Made by a program: the position numbers and the translations under genes. Below the pieces are notes generated by a model. That model was not told where the DNA came from. It searched no databases and saw only the letters and a list, made by a program, of their open reading frames with translations. Source: Spirochaetota bacterium (GTDB lineage Bacteria > Spirochaetota > UBA4802 > UB4802). From it: 34,486 bases of DNA. The stretch is from contig JAOAIH010000029.1 of the NCBI GenBank assembly GCA_026414805.1, positions 1-34,486 of the forward strand, read 5' to 3'. Of this stretch, positions 18,153 through 27,663 are shown one piece after another (position 1 is the stretch's first letter; the number at the start of each line of letters is the position of its first letter).

Positions 18153-18345
18153 ACGATATCCCTGTAATAAAATATTTCTTGCGTTTTTATCAATACTATA
18201 CTCAATGACGTTATTTGTATAGTACATCCATTCATAAACATGAATAAAAAGCTATACAAAAAATACAGTAAATCTTATACTATTTGAAAAAAATGTCAAT
18301 AACTATATAATTGCTATCATATTTAAGTAAATACAGAACATTGCC

Positions 18346-18780
18346 ATGTTACAAGTAAAGATTATAGTACAACCTGGTGCTAAAATACCCCATTATCAAA
18401 CGCCACATTCATCAGGTGCTGACCTTTATGCTTTTCTGGATAAGCCTGTAGTCTTGCAGCCATTACAACGGGCTCTTATCCCTACCGGTATTTCAATAGA
18501 ACTGCCCCCGGGCTTTGAAGCACAAATAAGGCCTCGCAGCGGGCTTGCCATCAATCATGGAATAACGCTTCTCAATACGCCAGGTACTATAGATGCTGAT
18601 TATCGTGGAGAAATTAAACTCATTGTGATAAACTTAAGTGATAAACCGTTTACCATAGAAAATAACATGCGGATTGCCCAGATGGTAATTTCGCATACTA
18701 TACAGGCAACATTTGAGCCGGTTTCAGAATTAACACAGACAATACGAAATGACGGAGGCTTTGGACATACAGGCTTATGA
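18346..18780 (+). CDS. dut: deoxyuridine 5'-triphosphate nucleotidohydrolase (dUTPase)
   Basis: A 144-residue trimeric-type dUTPase with all five motifs: HSSGADLYA (motif 1), RPRSGLA (2), [17 protein letters not shown] (3), RIAQMVI (4) and the C-terminal NDGGFGHTG (5), where many homologues have GSTG. It hydrolyses dUTP to dUMP and pyrophosphate, keeping uracil out of DNA and supplying thymidylate synthesis. Length is normal. It overlaps the start of the RNase J gene by 4 bp (ATGA), indicating translational coupling. The ribosome site before the ATG is weak. Confidence 0.96.
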   Translation: MLQVKIIVQPGAKIPHYQTPHSSGADLYAFLDKPVVLQPLQRALIPTGISIELPPGFEAQIRPRSGLAINHGITLLNTPGTIDADYRGEIKLIVINLSDKPFTIENNMRIAQMVISHTIQATFEPVSELTQTIRNDGGFGHTGL

Positions 18781-20423
18781 AAGAAAAAAAAATTAGAATC
18801 ATTCCAATAGGTGGCCTTCATGCCATTGGGGGGAACATGATGGCCATTGAATATGATAATGAGATAATCATTATTGATTGCGGTATAACCTTCCCCAACG
18901 GTGAAACCCCTGGCATCGATTTCATGATACCTGACTTCAGTTTTATTCTTGAAAACAGACAAAAAGTAAAAGGTATCATCATTACCCATGGACATGAAGA
19001 TCACATTGGCGCAATCCCATTTCTTTTGCAAAAAATTAACGTTCCCGTATATGCCACAAAGCTCACATTAGGACTTGTAGCAAGCAGGCTGGCTGAGCGG
19101 CCAGTACATACAACTACATTTGTTGAAATAGAGCCCCGTGATGTTATTCATGTTGGCTCATTTGTCATTGAATTTTTACGTGTTAACCATTCAATCATTG
19201 ACGGCGTTGGACTTGCTATAAAGACTCCCATTGGCACCATTATTCATACTGGTGATTATAAAATTGATTATTCACCAGTAGATGGCAATGTTGCCGACCT
19301 TCATCGTTTTGCCGAATACGGACAGCAGGGGGTGCTACTTTTAATAAGCGACAGTACTAATGCAACTAATCCAGGGTACACTCCATCCGAAATCGTCCTT
19401 AAAAAAAAGCTATTAGAAATATTTGCAAAATCAAACGGGCGCATTTTTGTTGCAAGCTTTGCTTCCAACATACACAGGATTCAGCAAGTACTTGAAGCTT
19501 CGCAAAAATATAACCGAAAGGTTGTAATATCTGGCACCACCATGCAAAAGAATATTGAGATAGCTACTGAATTAGGATACCTGAAATATAAAAAGGACCT
19601 GATTATTGATGCAAAAGATATTGGGAAATATACTCATAAAAAGCTTGTGGTGCTGTGTACCGGCTCACAGGGTGAACCAATGTCTGCCCTTTCCCGTATG
19701 GCTACTGGTACACATAAGCATTTTAGAATAGGAGCCGGTGATACTGTTATTATTACCGCTTCGGTGATACCGGGAAATGAACGGATGGTATACAGCGTTA
19801 TTAATTCGCTCATGCAGATGGGTGCAGATGTGTACTATGAACAGGATGAAGAGATTCATGTTTCAGGGCATGCATCGCAGGAAGAGCTTAAACTAATGAT
19901 TACTCTGACACAGCCAAAATACTTTTTGCCAGTGCATGGCGAATACCGCCACCTTAAGGCCCATGCTACACTTGCAACATCACTCAATATTAAACCTCAA
20001 AACATTATTGTCGCGCGTAATGGCGATATTATAGAGCTTACACAAAACCGCTTTGAGAAAAAAGGGAATATCCCTCTTTCAACAGTGTATGTTGATGGCA
20101 ACTATATAGGCGATATCACTGACGATATTATTGCTGAACGCAAAACTCTTGCATCTGATGGTGTCATTATCATAAGCATCGTCATTGGAGATGGACTATT
20201 GTTGTATCCCCCCGTAATAACTGCAAAAGGCTTCATAGGCATAAAAAATGATAAATTTATCCAGGTATTGCAAAAGGAGTTGTCTGTCACCATTGAAAAG
20301 CAATTGCTACAGAATGCTTCGCCTGAACATCTTTCTGTTGCAGTGAAAAAGCTTGCAAAAATGGTTGCTCACCGCTTTACCAACAATACGCCACTTATCG
20401 AGACCATCATTCAGGAGATATGA
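18777..20423 (+). CDS. rnj: ribonuclease J
   Basis: A 548-residue metallo-beta-lactamase/beta-CASP ribonuclease. The metal motif is HGHEDH (H71, H73, D75, H76); other family motifs include [38 protein letters not shown] and [13 protein letters not shown], with [11 protein letters not shown] (beta-CASP) and a C-terminal domain from about 450. RNase J has 5'-to-3' exonuclease and endonuclease activity in mRNA decay and rRNA maturation. It starts within the dut stop codon and ends one base before the uppP start codon, so dut-rnj-uppP form a tightly packed operon. Confidence 0.95.
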   Translation: MKEKKIRIIPIGGLHAIGGNMMAIEYDNEIIIIDCGITFPNGETPGIDFMIPDFSFILENRQKVKGIIITHGHEDHIGAIPFLLQKINVPVYATKLTLGLVASRLAERPVHTTTFVEIEPRDVIHVGSFVIEFLRVNHSIIDGVGLAIKTPIGTIIHTGDYKIDYSPVDGNVADLHRFAEYGQQGVLLLISDSTNATNPGYTPSEIVLKKKLLEIFAKSNGRIFVASFASNIHRIQQVLEASQKYNRKVVISGTTMQKNIEIATELGYLKYKKDLIIDAKDIGKYTHKKLVVLCTGSQGEPMSALSRMATGTHKHFRIGAGDTVIITASVIPGNERMVYSVINSLMQMGADVYYEQDEEIHVSGHASQEELKLMITLTQPKYFLPVHGEYRHLKAHATLATSLNIKPQNIIVARNGDIIELTQNRFEKKGNIPLSTVYVDGNYIGDITDDIIAERKTLASDGVIIISIVIGDGLLLYPPVITAKGFIGIKNDKFIQVLQKELSVTIEKQLLQNASPEHLSVAVKKLAKMVAHRFTNNTPLIETIIQEI

Positions 20424-20424
20424 T

Positions 20425-21258
20425 ATGGCCTATATTATTGCTGTGTTTTGTATCCTGGGAATTATCCAGGGTGTGACTGAATTTTTGCCTGTGTCCTCAT
20501 CTGGGCACCTTGCACTCTTGGAAGCTATACCTCAGGTGCACGCTACCTTTGGCACAATGGACACAGGAGCCAAGCTTTTTTTCAACGTTGCACTGCATCT
20601 GGCAAGTTTGGCGGCAATCATTATTTTTTACTATGATGACATCGTTAGGCTTATTGCCGGAGCTATCGCCGAAATTACAAAAAAAACTTTTGGCGTACAC
20701 TGCCGCTTTGTATGTAATATTGTAATTGCATCCCTACCGGCTGCCCTAGTTGGTGTTTTTTTCAATGATTTCGTGGAAGCATCTATTGCAAGCCCCGAGA
20801 TTGTTGCTGTGTTGCTTATTATTAACGGCATAATGCTTTTAGCTTCTAATAAATTGCCTAAAAAAAGCCGAAAATGTGAAGAGATGGGAATGCTGCAGGC
20901 ATTGCTGGTGGGTATGTTTCAGGCAGTTGCAATTGTGCCTGGTATATCTCGTTCGGGAAGCACTATTGTAGGCGGGTTAATTGCTGGATTGGAACCTAAG
21001 GAAGCTGGGAAATTTTCTTTTTTAATGGCAATACCTGTAATCATGGGGGCTGGTCTTTTAGAATCACGGAAGCTTTTTGCAATTAATTTTTTTGATTTTG
21101 GGATTCCCGTTGTGATTGCTATGGTTGTCACATTTGTTGTAGCACTAGCATCACTGAAGCTTCTCATTTCGATGCTGAAATCACTTCACCTGCATTATTT
21201 TGGGTATTACACTATTGCAGCGGGGGTGGTTGCACTTATTATTTTGTTTGTACACTAA
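20425..21258 (+). CDS. uppP: undecaprenyl-diphosphatase UppP (BacA)
   Basis: A 277-residue inner-membrane protein. An open frame extends upstream into rnj, but AGGAGA before the ATG at 20425 and the family N-terminus MAYIIAVFCILGIIQGVTEF fix this start. The two signature motifs are QGVTEFLPVSSSGHLAL (residues 15-31) and PGISRSGSTI (172-181), which carry the catalytic Glu, His and Arg. It dephosphorylates undecaprenyl diphosphate to recycle the lipid carrier for peptidoglycan and other envelope polymers; overexpression of this family is known for bacitracin resistance. Third gene of the dut operon, followed by ftsK after 29 bp. Confidence 0.95.
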   Translation: MAYIIAVFCILGIIQGVTEFLPVSSSGHLALLEAIPQVHATFGTMDTGAKLFFNVALHLASLAAIIIFYYDDIVRLIAGAIAEITKKTFGVHCRFVCNIVIASLPAALVGVFFNDFVEASIASPEIVAVLLIINGIMLLASNKLPKKSRKCEEMGMLQALLVGMFQAVAIVPGISRSGSTIVGGLIAGLEPKEAGKFSFLMAIPVIMGAGLLESRKLFAINFFDFGIPVVIAMVVTFVVALASLKLLISMLKSLHLHYFGYYTIAAGVVALIILFVH

Positions 21259-21287
21259 CATTACAAAAGGATTACTGTTACACAACT

Positions 21288-23726
21288 ATGTCCAACCGTA
21301 TTACTGAAATACTGTGTGTGATACTGTGGGGCTTTGCTCTCATTGTATTTTTATCACTGATAACATTTCACATATCTGATTATGAAGCATTAGGAAATCT
21401 ACCAGTGCAGAACATGCTGGGACCTTTGGGAGTACTGCTTGCTCAGTTGCTCAGAATATCATTTGGCATTGCATCCTATTTTACTGTTGCTATTCTGATA
21501 CTGACAGGCTGGGGACTTGTTAAATATAAATCTATAGAGCCAGTACTGGAACACATATTTGCCATAACATTTTCCATGGTTACCGCTTCACTACTTATTA
21601 CTATTATCTCCCCAGAAACAATTGCTCCTTTTGCAGGGGGCGTGGTGGGCATGGCTCTTTATCATGTTCTGATTAGCATTATGGGCATAACGGGCGCATG
21701 GATTGCAACTGTTGTGTTGTCCCTCATTTCATTGATACTGCTGGGGATTGTATCAATAAGCTATATCTTAGAAGGCAATAGATTTAACTCACTTGCAAAA
21801 GTTGCCACAATGCTGTATACAAAGCTAGTGCTGTTAAAAAATAAAGACTCCATCCCGCTTATTGACATAAAATCATTCAACGCAGAAAAAAAAATACCCT
21901 GGATTACAAAAACAAAAATTACTCTATACAACAAAACACAATTAAAAAAACCAAAGCTCATTGAATATGATAACGTATTACGCCATAAAAGCGATAGCTC
22001 CTATTATAACGAAGATGATTGTTTAAATGATCTGCAGATTATCACTACAAGCCCATTGCCTACTACAAGCGTTGCGGTGCAGAATTGTTGCCCATCAAAC
22101 GTTGCTACCACTGATGTTGACATTCAAAAAGAAGCTGCACCACAATTTGCTAAAAGCAGTGCAGTGATTGAACTTCAGCCCATAGGCAATGAACCCTATG
22201 AACAGAAAACCACTACCGTTGACACAGAAATCCAGGACAAAAACGAAACTATAGAAGAAGAGTACGAATATAGCGAAGATACAGCAGAAAATGAAGAAGA
22301 CATGGTTGCTCGTAATGTGTTTGAAGAGATTCCCATTAATCAAAAATACAGCATACCTGTAGACTTTCTCAAGCAACATACTGCAGTAGATGAAACAGGA
22401 TATAAACAGGAGATAGCAAAGAATTCAGAGCTTTTAGTTAACACACTGCGTGATTTTGGCATTGAATCAAAAGTAATTAATGTTAACAGAGGCCCTGTTA
22501 TTACACTATATGAATTACAGATAGCTCCAGGCATTAAAGTCAACCGTATTGTGAGCTTAGCTGATGATATTGCGATGTCACTTGCTGCATCACGCGTGCG
22601 TGTTGTTGCACCCATCCCAGGCAAAAAAGCCATTGGCGTCGAAATCCCCAACAAGGTCCGTGAGACAGTTACCCTTAAAGACATCATTTCATCATCTGAA
22701 TATGCCCACCAGCAGGGACGCCTTAAAGTTGGTCTTGGCAAAGACATCATGGGCAAGCCTGTAATTATAGATTTAAAAAAACTCCCACACCTTCTTATTG
22801 CTGGCGCCACCGGTGCAGGTAAATCCGTATGTGTGCACTCTATCATTACTAGCCTAGTATACAACTATGATCCCAATTACGTGCGCTTTATTATGGTTGA
22901 CCCAAAATTAGTTGAACTACAGATTTACAACGGCATTCCACACCTGCTTACCCCTGTAATCATTGAGCCATTTATGGTGCCAAAAGCATTGAAGTGGACA
23001 ATGATGGAAATGGAGCGCCGCTACTATCTGCTTTCAGAATACAACACACGCGACATAGACCGTTACAACCAGATGGTTGAGCGCAACAAAACTGGCGAAT
23101 ATCTTCCTTACATTGTCATTATCATGGATGAGCTTGCCGATCTCATGATGGTTGCTGCAAAGGAGATAGAAGGCTATATCACACGCATTGCGCAAAAGGC
23201 ACGGGCGGTTGGCATACACTTGGTGCTTGCCACACAAAGGCCTTCAGTGGATATTATCACTGGTATCATAAAAGCAAACTTCCCTGCACGCATTGCATTC
23301 CAGGTTGCACAGAAGACTGATTCGCGCACCATCATAGACCAGAATGGCGCAGAGAAGCTTTTAGGTAAGGGGGACATGCTGTATCAATCGCCCATGAGTT
23401 CTTTCCCCATTCGTATCCAGGGAGCATTCATTTCTGAAGATGAACTGTCGTCAATAGTTGCTTATTTAAAAAAGATTGCAAAACCCCATTACGTTGATAT
23501 TGAGCAAAGCCTTGTTGAGTTTGACGAAGACGAGGAAGAGGGCGAAGATGAGCTCTTCATAGAAGCAGTCAAAATTGTTGAAACAACAAAAAAAGCGTCA
23601 GCATCATATTTACAACGAAGGCTTTCCATAGGCTACAACCGTGCTGCACGTATCATAGAACGCATGGAAGAGTTAGGGTATATTGGCCCGCAGCAGGGAA
23701 GCAAGCCTCGTGATGTATATATATAA
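21288..23726 (+). CDS. ftsK: DNA translocase FtsK/SpoIIIE
   Basis: An 812-residue protein. Four to five N-terminal transmembrane segments (about residues 5-165) anchor it at the septum; a charged linker rich in Asp, Glu and Thr follows (about 170-360). The motor domain has the alpha part (KVINVNRGPVITLYELQIAPGIKVNRI), Walker A GATGAGKS at 506-513 and Walker B IIMDELAD at 611-618. The C-terminal winged-helix gamma domain (about 745-812, ending GPQQGSKPRDVYI) reads polar DNA sequences. FtsK pumps chromosome ends through the closing septum and activates dimer resolution. Complete length. The ribosome site is poor (AAAAGG is 16 bp upstream), perhaps because translation is coupled to uppP. Confidence 0.95.
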   Translation: MSNRITEILCVILWGFALIVFLSLITFHISDYEALGNLPVQNMLGPLGVLLAQLLRISFGIASYFTVAILILTGWGLVKYKSIEPVLEHIFAITFSMVTASLLITIISPETIAPFAGGVVGMALYHVLISIMGITGAWIATVVLSLISLILLGIVSISYILEGNRFNSLAKVATMLYTKLVLLKNKDSIPLIDIKSFNAEKKIPWITKTKITLYNKTQLKKPKLIEYDNVLRHKSDSSYYNEDDCLNDLQIITTSPLPTTSVAVQNCCPSNVATTDVDIQKEAAPQFAKSSAVIELQPIGNEPYEQKTTTVDTEIQDKNETIEEEYEYSEDTAENEEDMVARNVFEEIPINQKYSIPVDFLKQHTAVDETGYKQEIAKNSELLVNTLRDFGIESKVINVNRGPVITLYELQIAPGIKVNRIVSLADDIAMSLAASRVRVVAPIPGKKAIGVEIPNKVRETVTLKDIISSSEYAHQQGRLKVGLGKDIMGKPVIIDLKKLPHLLIAGATGAGKSVCVHSIITSLVYNYDPNYVRFIMVDPKLVELQIYNGIPHLLTPVIIEPFMVPKALKWTMMEMERRYYLLSEYNTRDIDRYNQMVERNKTGEYLPYIVIIMDELADLMMVAAKEIEGYITRIAQKARAVGIHLVLATQRPSVDIITGIIKANFPARIAFQVAQKTDSRTIIDQNGAEKLLGKGDMLYQSPMSSFPIRIQGAFISEDELSSIVAYLKKIAKPHYVDIEQSLVEFDEDEEEGEDELFIEAVKIVETTKKASASYLQRRLSIGYNRAARIIERMEELGYIGPQQGSKPRDVYI

Positions 23727-23929
23727 TAAAATTTTTTGCATGACTTTTTTCAAGCCTTCCACTACTATATCTTATTATATAAGGACTATTGAACTATTCC
23801 ACATTATATGATTGCTATGTGGTAATCACAATAGAGGGCTAACGTCACTAATCTGTGTATGATTACTATAAATACATTATATACATTTTATTAAAGTATG
23901 GAACAAAATTTCTTTCAGTGAGGCGCTGT

Positions 23930-25591
23930 ATGAAATATACTAAGTTGATTACCTTTATAGTTATTTGTATTGTAGCGATAGCTCTTACAGTCAGTGCACT
24001 ACCAGGCAAAAAAGTGATAGGCGTTACTGCATTCACCAATCTATCAAAGGATGCAACATTTGACTGGCTATGTATTGGTATCGCTGATACCATATCGTAT
24101 AAGCTGCGTAATGTACAGGAATATATACTCGTGGATAGGGTCAATGTTGATAAGATCATTGGCGAACTTCAGCTTTCGCAATCAGGGCTCATTGACGAAA
24201 ACACGGTTGAAGCGGGTAAAGCGTTAGGTGCCAATATACTTGTTGTTGGCAATTTCCAAAAATTTGGCAACCAGATACGCATTACAGCAAAGATAGTTGA
24301 TGTGAAATCGCATGCGGTAATCAACCAGGTACAGGTTACTGGCTCATTGAATGATATATTCAATCTTCAGGACTCACTAGCATTAGGAATAATAGAAAAG
24401 AATGAAACCGCAATAACTACCGAAACAAAAACAAAGATTGTACAGAATGATACTAATAATATAAGTGCGTATGAATACTTTGTGCGTGGTCAAAAGTTTT
24501 TGCTCTACCAGCTTGATTATACAAAAGCTATTGAGATGTATCAGAAAGCAATATCGATTGATCCCAATTACGCAATGGCCTACGCAGGCCTGGGCAAAGC
24601 ATATTCATTGCGCTCATGGGAACTGAGAGAATACCATAACACAACTGACCCAACACTGATTGAAAAATCCTTCCAGAGCAGCAAAAAGGCGTTGTCACTT
24701 AATCCCAATTTAGATGAGGCCCATTTATCCCTTGCACGGTATTATCAGGAAGTAGACCAGAAAAAGGTACCCAACAAATGGACACTGTGCGAAGATGAAA
24801 CGCGCAAAGCGCTTGAAATAAATCCCAACAATGGCGAGGCATACTTGCTGCTGAGCAAAATCTATGCGTATGATGTTCCAAAATCAGAGATGTATTTAAA
24901 ACAGGCAATTGAAAAGAACAAGTTTTTAGTTGACGCACATAACAATTTAGGGATTATATATTTAGACCGTGGTGATCTGGATACTGCTTTCTCTTACATA
25001 AAAAATGCCATAGATATTGATGAAAATTACGTCATAGGCTATATGAATTTAGGTGTTATTTATGAAAAACGCGGCCAGTATGAAAAGGCTCTGGAAATGT
25101 ACAAAATGGCTGTATCAAAATATCCTAACTATATACTTGGTTTGCGTAACCTTGGCATTGGGTATCGCAATTTAAACAGGCTTGATGAAGCGCTTGATAC
25201 ACTTTTTAAAGCATTAAAGTTAAAAAAGGATGATGCGCAAACATTGAGTGAGATAGGCTATGTATATCTGCTAAAAGCTGATTACACAAAAGCTATCGAC
25301 TTTTTCAAGCAATCCCTGAAATACGACCCTTCATATCGTTACAGCCTGGCAAATTTAGGGTGGTGTCTTGTGCAGCAGGGTAAATATAATGACGCTATCC
25401 CCTATCTGGAAAAAGCACATAATGACAACAAAGACTATGCATGGTCAGCAGGATATCTGGGCTGGTTATACGAAAATAAATTACAGGACTATAACAAAGC
25501 ATTATACTGGTATGGCGAAGCACTAAAGCGCGATCCCAATAATCAGGACTATCGCAATTCATATAACCGATTATCCGGTAACTATCGCTAA
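23930..25591 (+). CDS. secreted FlgO/TolB-like plus TPR protein
   Basis: The frame is open from 23855, but GAGG before the ATG at 23930 and a clean signal peptide (MKYTKLITFIVICIVAIALTVSA) mark the start, giving 553 residues. Residues about 25-165 (KKVIGVTAFTNLSKDATFDWLCIGIADTISYKL, then LVDRVNVDKIIGE, GKALGANILVVGNFQKFGNQIRITAKIVDV) match the FlgO/TolB-N-like fold seen in periplasmic proteins and CsgG relatives. From about 185 to the end there are some ten TPR units. This pairing is common in spirochaetes and related bacteria; the role is probably a periplasmic scaffold. The last codons (NYR then TAA) contain a copy of the iterated motif. It starts 203 bp after ftsK. Confidence 0.82.
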   Translation: MKYTKLITFIVICIVAIALTVSALPGKKVIGVTAFTNLSKDATFDWLCIGIADTISYKLRNVQEYILVDRVNVDKIIGELQLSQSGLIDENTVEAGKALGANILVVGNFQKFGNQIRITAKIVDVKSHAVINQVQVTGSLNDIFNLQDSLALGIIEKNETAITTETKTKIVQNDTNNISAYEYFVRGQKFLLYQLDYTKAIEMYQKAISIDPNYAMAYAGLGKAYSLRSWELREYHNTTDPTLIEKSFQSSKKALSLNPNLDEAHLSLARYYQEVDQKKVPNKWTLCEDETRKALEINPNNGEAYLLLSKIYAYDVPKSEMYLKQAIEKNKFLVDAHNNLGIIYLDRGDLDTAFSYIKNAIDIDENYVIGYMNLGVIYEKRGQYEKALEMYKMAVSKYPNYILGLRNLGIGYRNLNRLDEALDTLFKALKLKKDDAQTLSEIGYVYLLKADYTKAIDFFKQSLKYDPSYRYSLANLGWCLVQQGKYNDAIPYLEKAHNDNKDYAWSAGYLGWLYENKLQDYNKALYWYGEALKRDPNNQDYRNSYNRLSGNYR

Positions 25592-25614
25592 AACATATTT
25601 TAGTATTTGTCATC

Positions 25615-26613
25615 ATGAAAGAAGCACTGTACTATACAACGCATGACGGGGACACAGTACAATGTGTGCTGTGCCCTCATAACTGTATTATCAAAGAAGG
25701 TAAAAGCGGTATATGCAATGCCCGCTACAATAAAGGTGGCACGCTGTATTCGTTAATATATGAAAAGCCCTGTGCCACCCATGTGGACCCCATTGAGAAA
25801 AAACCCTTATATCACTTTTTACCTGGCAGCCGGTCGTTTTCGCTTGGTACAGTAGGATGTAACCTCAAATGCATGCACTGCCAAAATTGGGAGCTTTCAA
25901 CAAGCTCACCCAATGATGTGTTTTGCCACACACTCACATCAGATGATTGTGTGAAACTGGCAGTACAGTATGAATGCCAGTCAATATCCTACACCTATAA
26001 TGAACCAAGTATAAATATAGAATACGTTATTGAAACTGCGCAAAAGGCTCAGGCCAAAGGCATTAAAAACGTCATGGTTACCAACGGATTTATTAACGAA
26101 GAGCCATTGCGCAACCTCTACCAGTACATAGATGCAGCAAACGTTGACCTGAAAGCATTTGATGATGAGTTTTACAAAAAGATATGCAAAGCTCGCCTTG
26201 AGCCAGTGCTTAAAACGTTAACCATTCTAAAAGAGATGAACGTATGGATTGAGGTCACCAACCTGGTAATCCCTACTCACAATGACGACGCACAGATGAT
26301 ACAAAAGCTTGTGGACTGGTTTGTAAAAAACCTTGGCCAGGATGTCCCACTGCACTTTACTGCATTTTACCCGGCATATAAAATGACAGATGTTTCCCCC
26401 ACCCCATTGCGGATACTCAAACAAGCGTATGATATAGCATACAAAGCCGGGATCAAATATATTTATTTAGGCAATGTCCGCGAACGTTCAGTCACCCGTT
26501 GCCCGTCGTGTGGGCGCGACCTTATAGTCCGTAGCGGTTTTAATGTTATGCGCACTAACCTTCATGACGGGAGATGCATCTGTGGAACCACAATTCCAGG
26601 GGTATGGCGATAG
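25615..26613 (+). CDS. amrS: AmmeMemoRadiSam system radical SAM enzyme
   Basis: A 332-residue radical SAM protein. The iron-sulfur motif is C82-x3-C86-x2-C89 (GCNLKCMHCQNWE); an N-terminal Cys pattern (CVLCPHNCIIKEGKSGIC) is typical of AmrS and PflA-like activases, as are SYTYNEPSI and VDLKAFDDEFYKKICKA. A C-terminal pair RCPSCGRDL and GRCICGTTI suggests a zinc-ribbon-like site. The family normally accompanies AMMECR1 and MEMO domain proteins; neither is nearby. Substrate unknown. No good ribosome site before the ATG; it lies 23 bp behind the TPR gene. The stop codon TAG is the end of a GGCGATAG motif. Confidence 0.9.
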   Translation: MKEALYYTTHDGDTVQCVLCPHNCIIKEGKSGICNARYNKGGTLYSLIYEKPCATHVDPIEKKPLYHFLPGSRSFSLGTVGCNLKCMHCQNWELSTSSPNDVFCHTLTSDDCVKLAVQYECQSISYTYNEPSINIEYVIETAQKAQAKGIKNVMVTNGFINEEPLRNLYQYIDAANVDLKAFDDEFYKKICKARLEPVLKTLTILKEMNVWIEVTNLVIPTHNDDAQMIQKLVDWFVKNLGQDVPLHFTAFYPAYKMTDVSPTPLRILKQAYDIAYKAGIKYIYLGNVRERSVTRCPSCGRDLIVRSGFNVMRTNLHDGRCICGTTIPGVWR

Positions 26614-26619
26614 TTACTG

Positions 26620-26901
26620 TTAATGGGATTCCACCTGGTAGAGCTCATCTTTGACGGGCAAAGCTTTCCTCAGATTTTTAATATATGGATATAGGTCACC
26701 TGCTTCGATATAATAATCACACTCATCCATTGTACGCCGTGCAACTGTAAAATATTTGTGCACTTTTTCTTCACCAGAGCGTTTCAACCACTGTTTCTTG
26801 TTACAGCGTACTCGTAACACAAAGGTCTTATTATCACCTTCATAATGCCTGAAAACAGTACAATGCAAACAATTGGCACAAAATACCTTGTTTTCTTCCA
26901 T
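26620..26901 (-). CDS. small Cys-containing conserved protein of unknown function
   Basis: A 93-residue protein with no signal peptide. It starts at the ATG at 26901 behind AGGAGA. The N-terminus has CANCLHC, followed by VLRVRCNKKQW, so four cysteines could bind a metal (C8, C11, C14 and C33). Then comes GEEKVHKYFTVARRTMDECDYYIEAGDLYPYIKNLRKALPVKDELY. I recall similar small proteins in treponemes and other spirochaetes, but this is unverified. No function can be assigned. Its stop codon is 6 bp from the stop of the convergent amrS gene. Confidence 0.75.
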   Translation of the reverse strand: MEENKVFCANCLHCTVFRHYEGDNKTFVLRVRCNKKQWLKRSGEEKVHKYFTVARRTMDECDYYIEAGDLYPYIKNLRKALPVKDELYQVESH

Positions 26902-27663
26902 GTATAATCTCCTGATAGGTATAGTATCTGTATCTATTAATACTTTGTAACTGGTATGATTTACTTAATATAGCATAATTACAGAAAAAATCAAGTACTC
27001 TATGTGGTTTATGACATTTGTTGTGAAGCATTATTTTTGCAAGCATTTTTTAAAGACTTTATTCAATCTGCTGTTTTTATTTTGTTTTTGGTTTTATCTA
27101 TCATTCACGATATCATCAATACTATCATATCATAAAGAGATAATTATTGAAAATTATTTGGTAACATCATCAGATCTTTTCCCATTTTTATAATGAAACC
27201 TTCTTTATCTTAAAATTTAATACTTTTTTAGAGCTATGTTTTTTTACATTGTATAGTTACTAAAATTTTGTCTTTGATTACTTTTTGTAGGTAAAGTGCA
27301 GGTTTTAAAAAAACAGAAAAAATATTATATAATAATATGTTGTAAATGCTCAATCATATATTTTTACAACACGTGCATCCTTTTTTGAATTTCTAATTAT
27401 CATATGTTCCCACAATTATGTCTTAAAAAAATATTTGAACAAACATTGTACATCTCCACCGCACAAGACGCAAAGATGCATATTATTCCATAATCATGTT
27501 CACATCTTTTGCTATACAGTAAAAATTGATTATATTTTTCATATTTAGACATAAAACAGCTTGAAAATAGTATGGAAGGAATATTCCTTCCATTTGAAGA
27601 TATTCATTATGTATATTGTGATAATCAGTGAATTGAATATGCACCAAACGAGGTTTCTATATC
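26902..27663. other. 762-bp AT-rich non-coding region
   Basis: No open frame here has a credible ribosome site or composition. The 63-codon frame at 27002 encodes a Phe/Leu-rich hydrophobic string typical of AT-rich DNA. Visible structures are an imperfect inverted repeat (GCAAAGATG at 27470-27478 against CATCTTTTGC at 27503-27512) and the perfect palindrome at 27572-27593. The region also lacks the iterated GCGATAG motif. It presumably carries the promoter of the thioesterase-TetR unit and could hold an unrecognised small RNA. Confidence 0.6.
27572..27593. promoter_or_regulatory. perfect 22-bp palindrome, likely TetR-family operator
   Basis: Two 11-base arms, ATGGAAGGAAT and its exact complement ATTCCTTCCAT, abut with no spacer. 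The site lies 70 bp upstream of the thioesterase gene that precedes the TetR regulator gene. TetR-family dimers typically bind such palindromes in their own promoter region. I found no second copy in the window. Confidence 0.65.

Noticed and set aside
17489-18208. 239-codon plus-strand open frame
   Set aside because: Antisense shadow of the GAF-GGDEF gene, which has intact catalytic motifs.
22340-22864. 174-codon minus-strand open frame
   Set aside because: Antisense shadow of the ftsK motor domain.
23799-23822. CCACAT/ATGTGG inverted repeat after ftsK
   Set aside because: Only six pairs, a 12-base loop and no T-run; not convincing as terminator or operator.
27002-27193. 63-codon hydrophobic open frame in the long gap
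   Set aside because: No ribosome site, Phe/Leu/Ile-rich by AT composition and no recognisable motif; it looks like chance.
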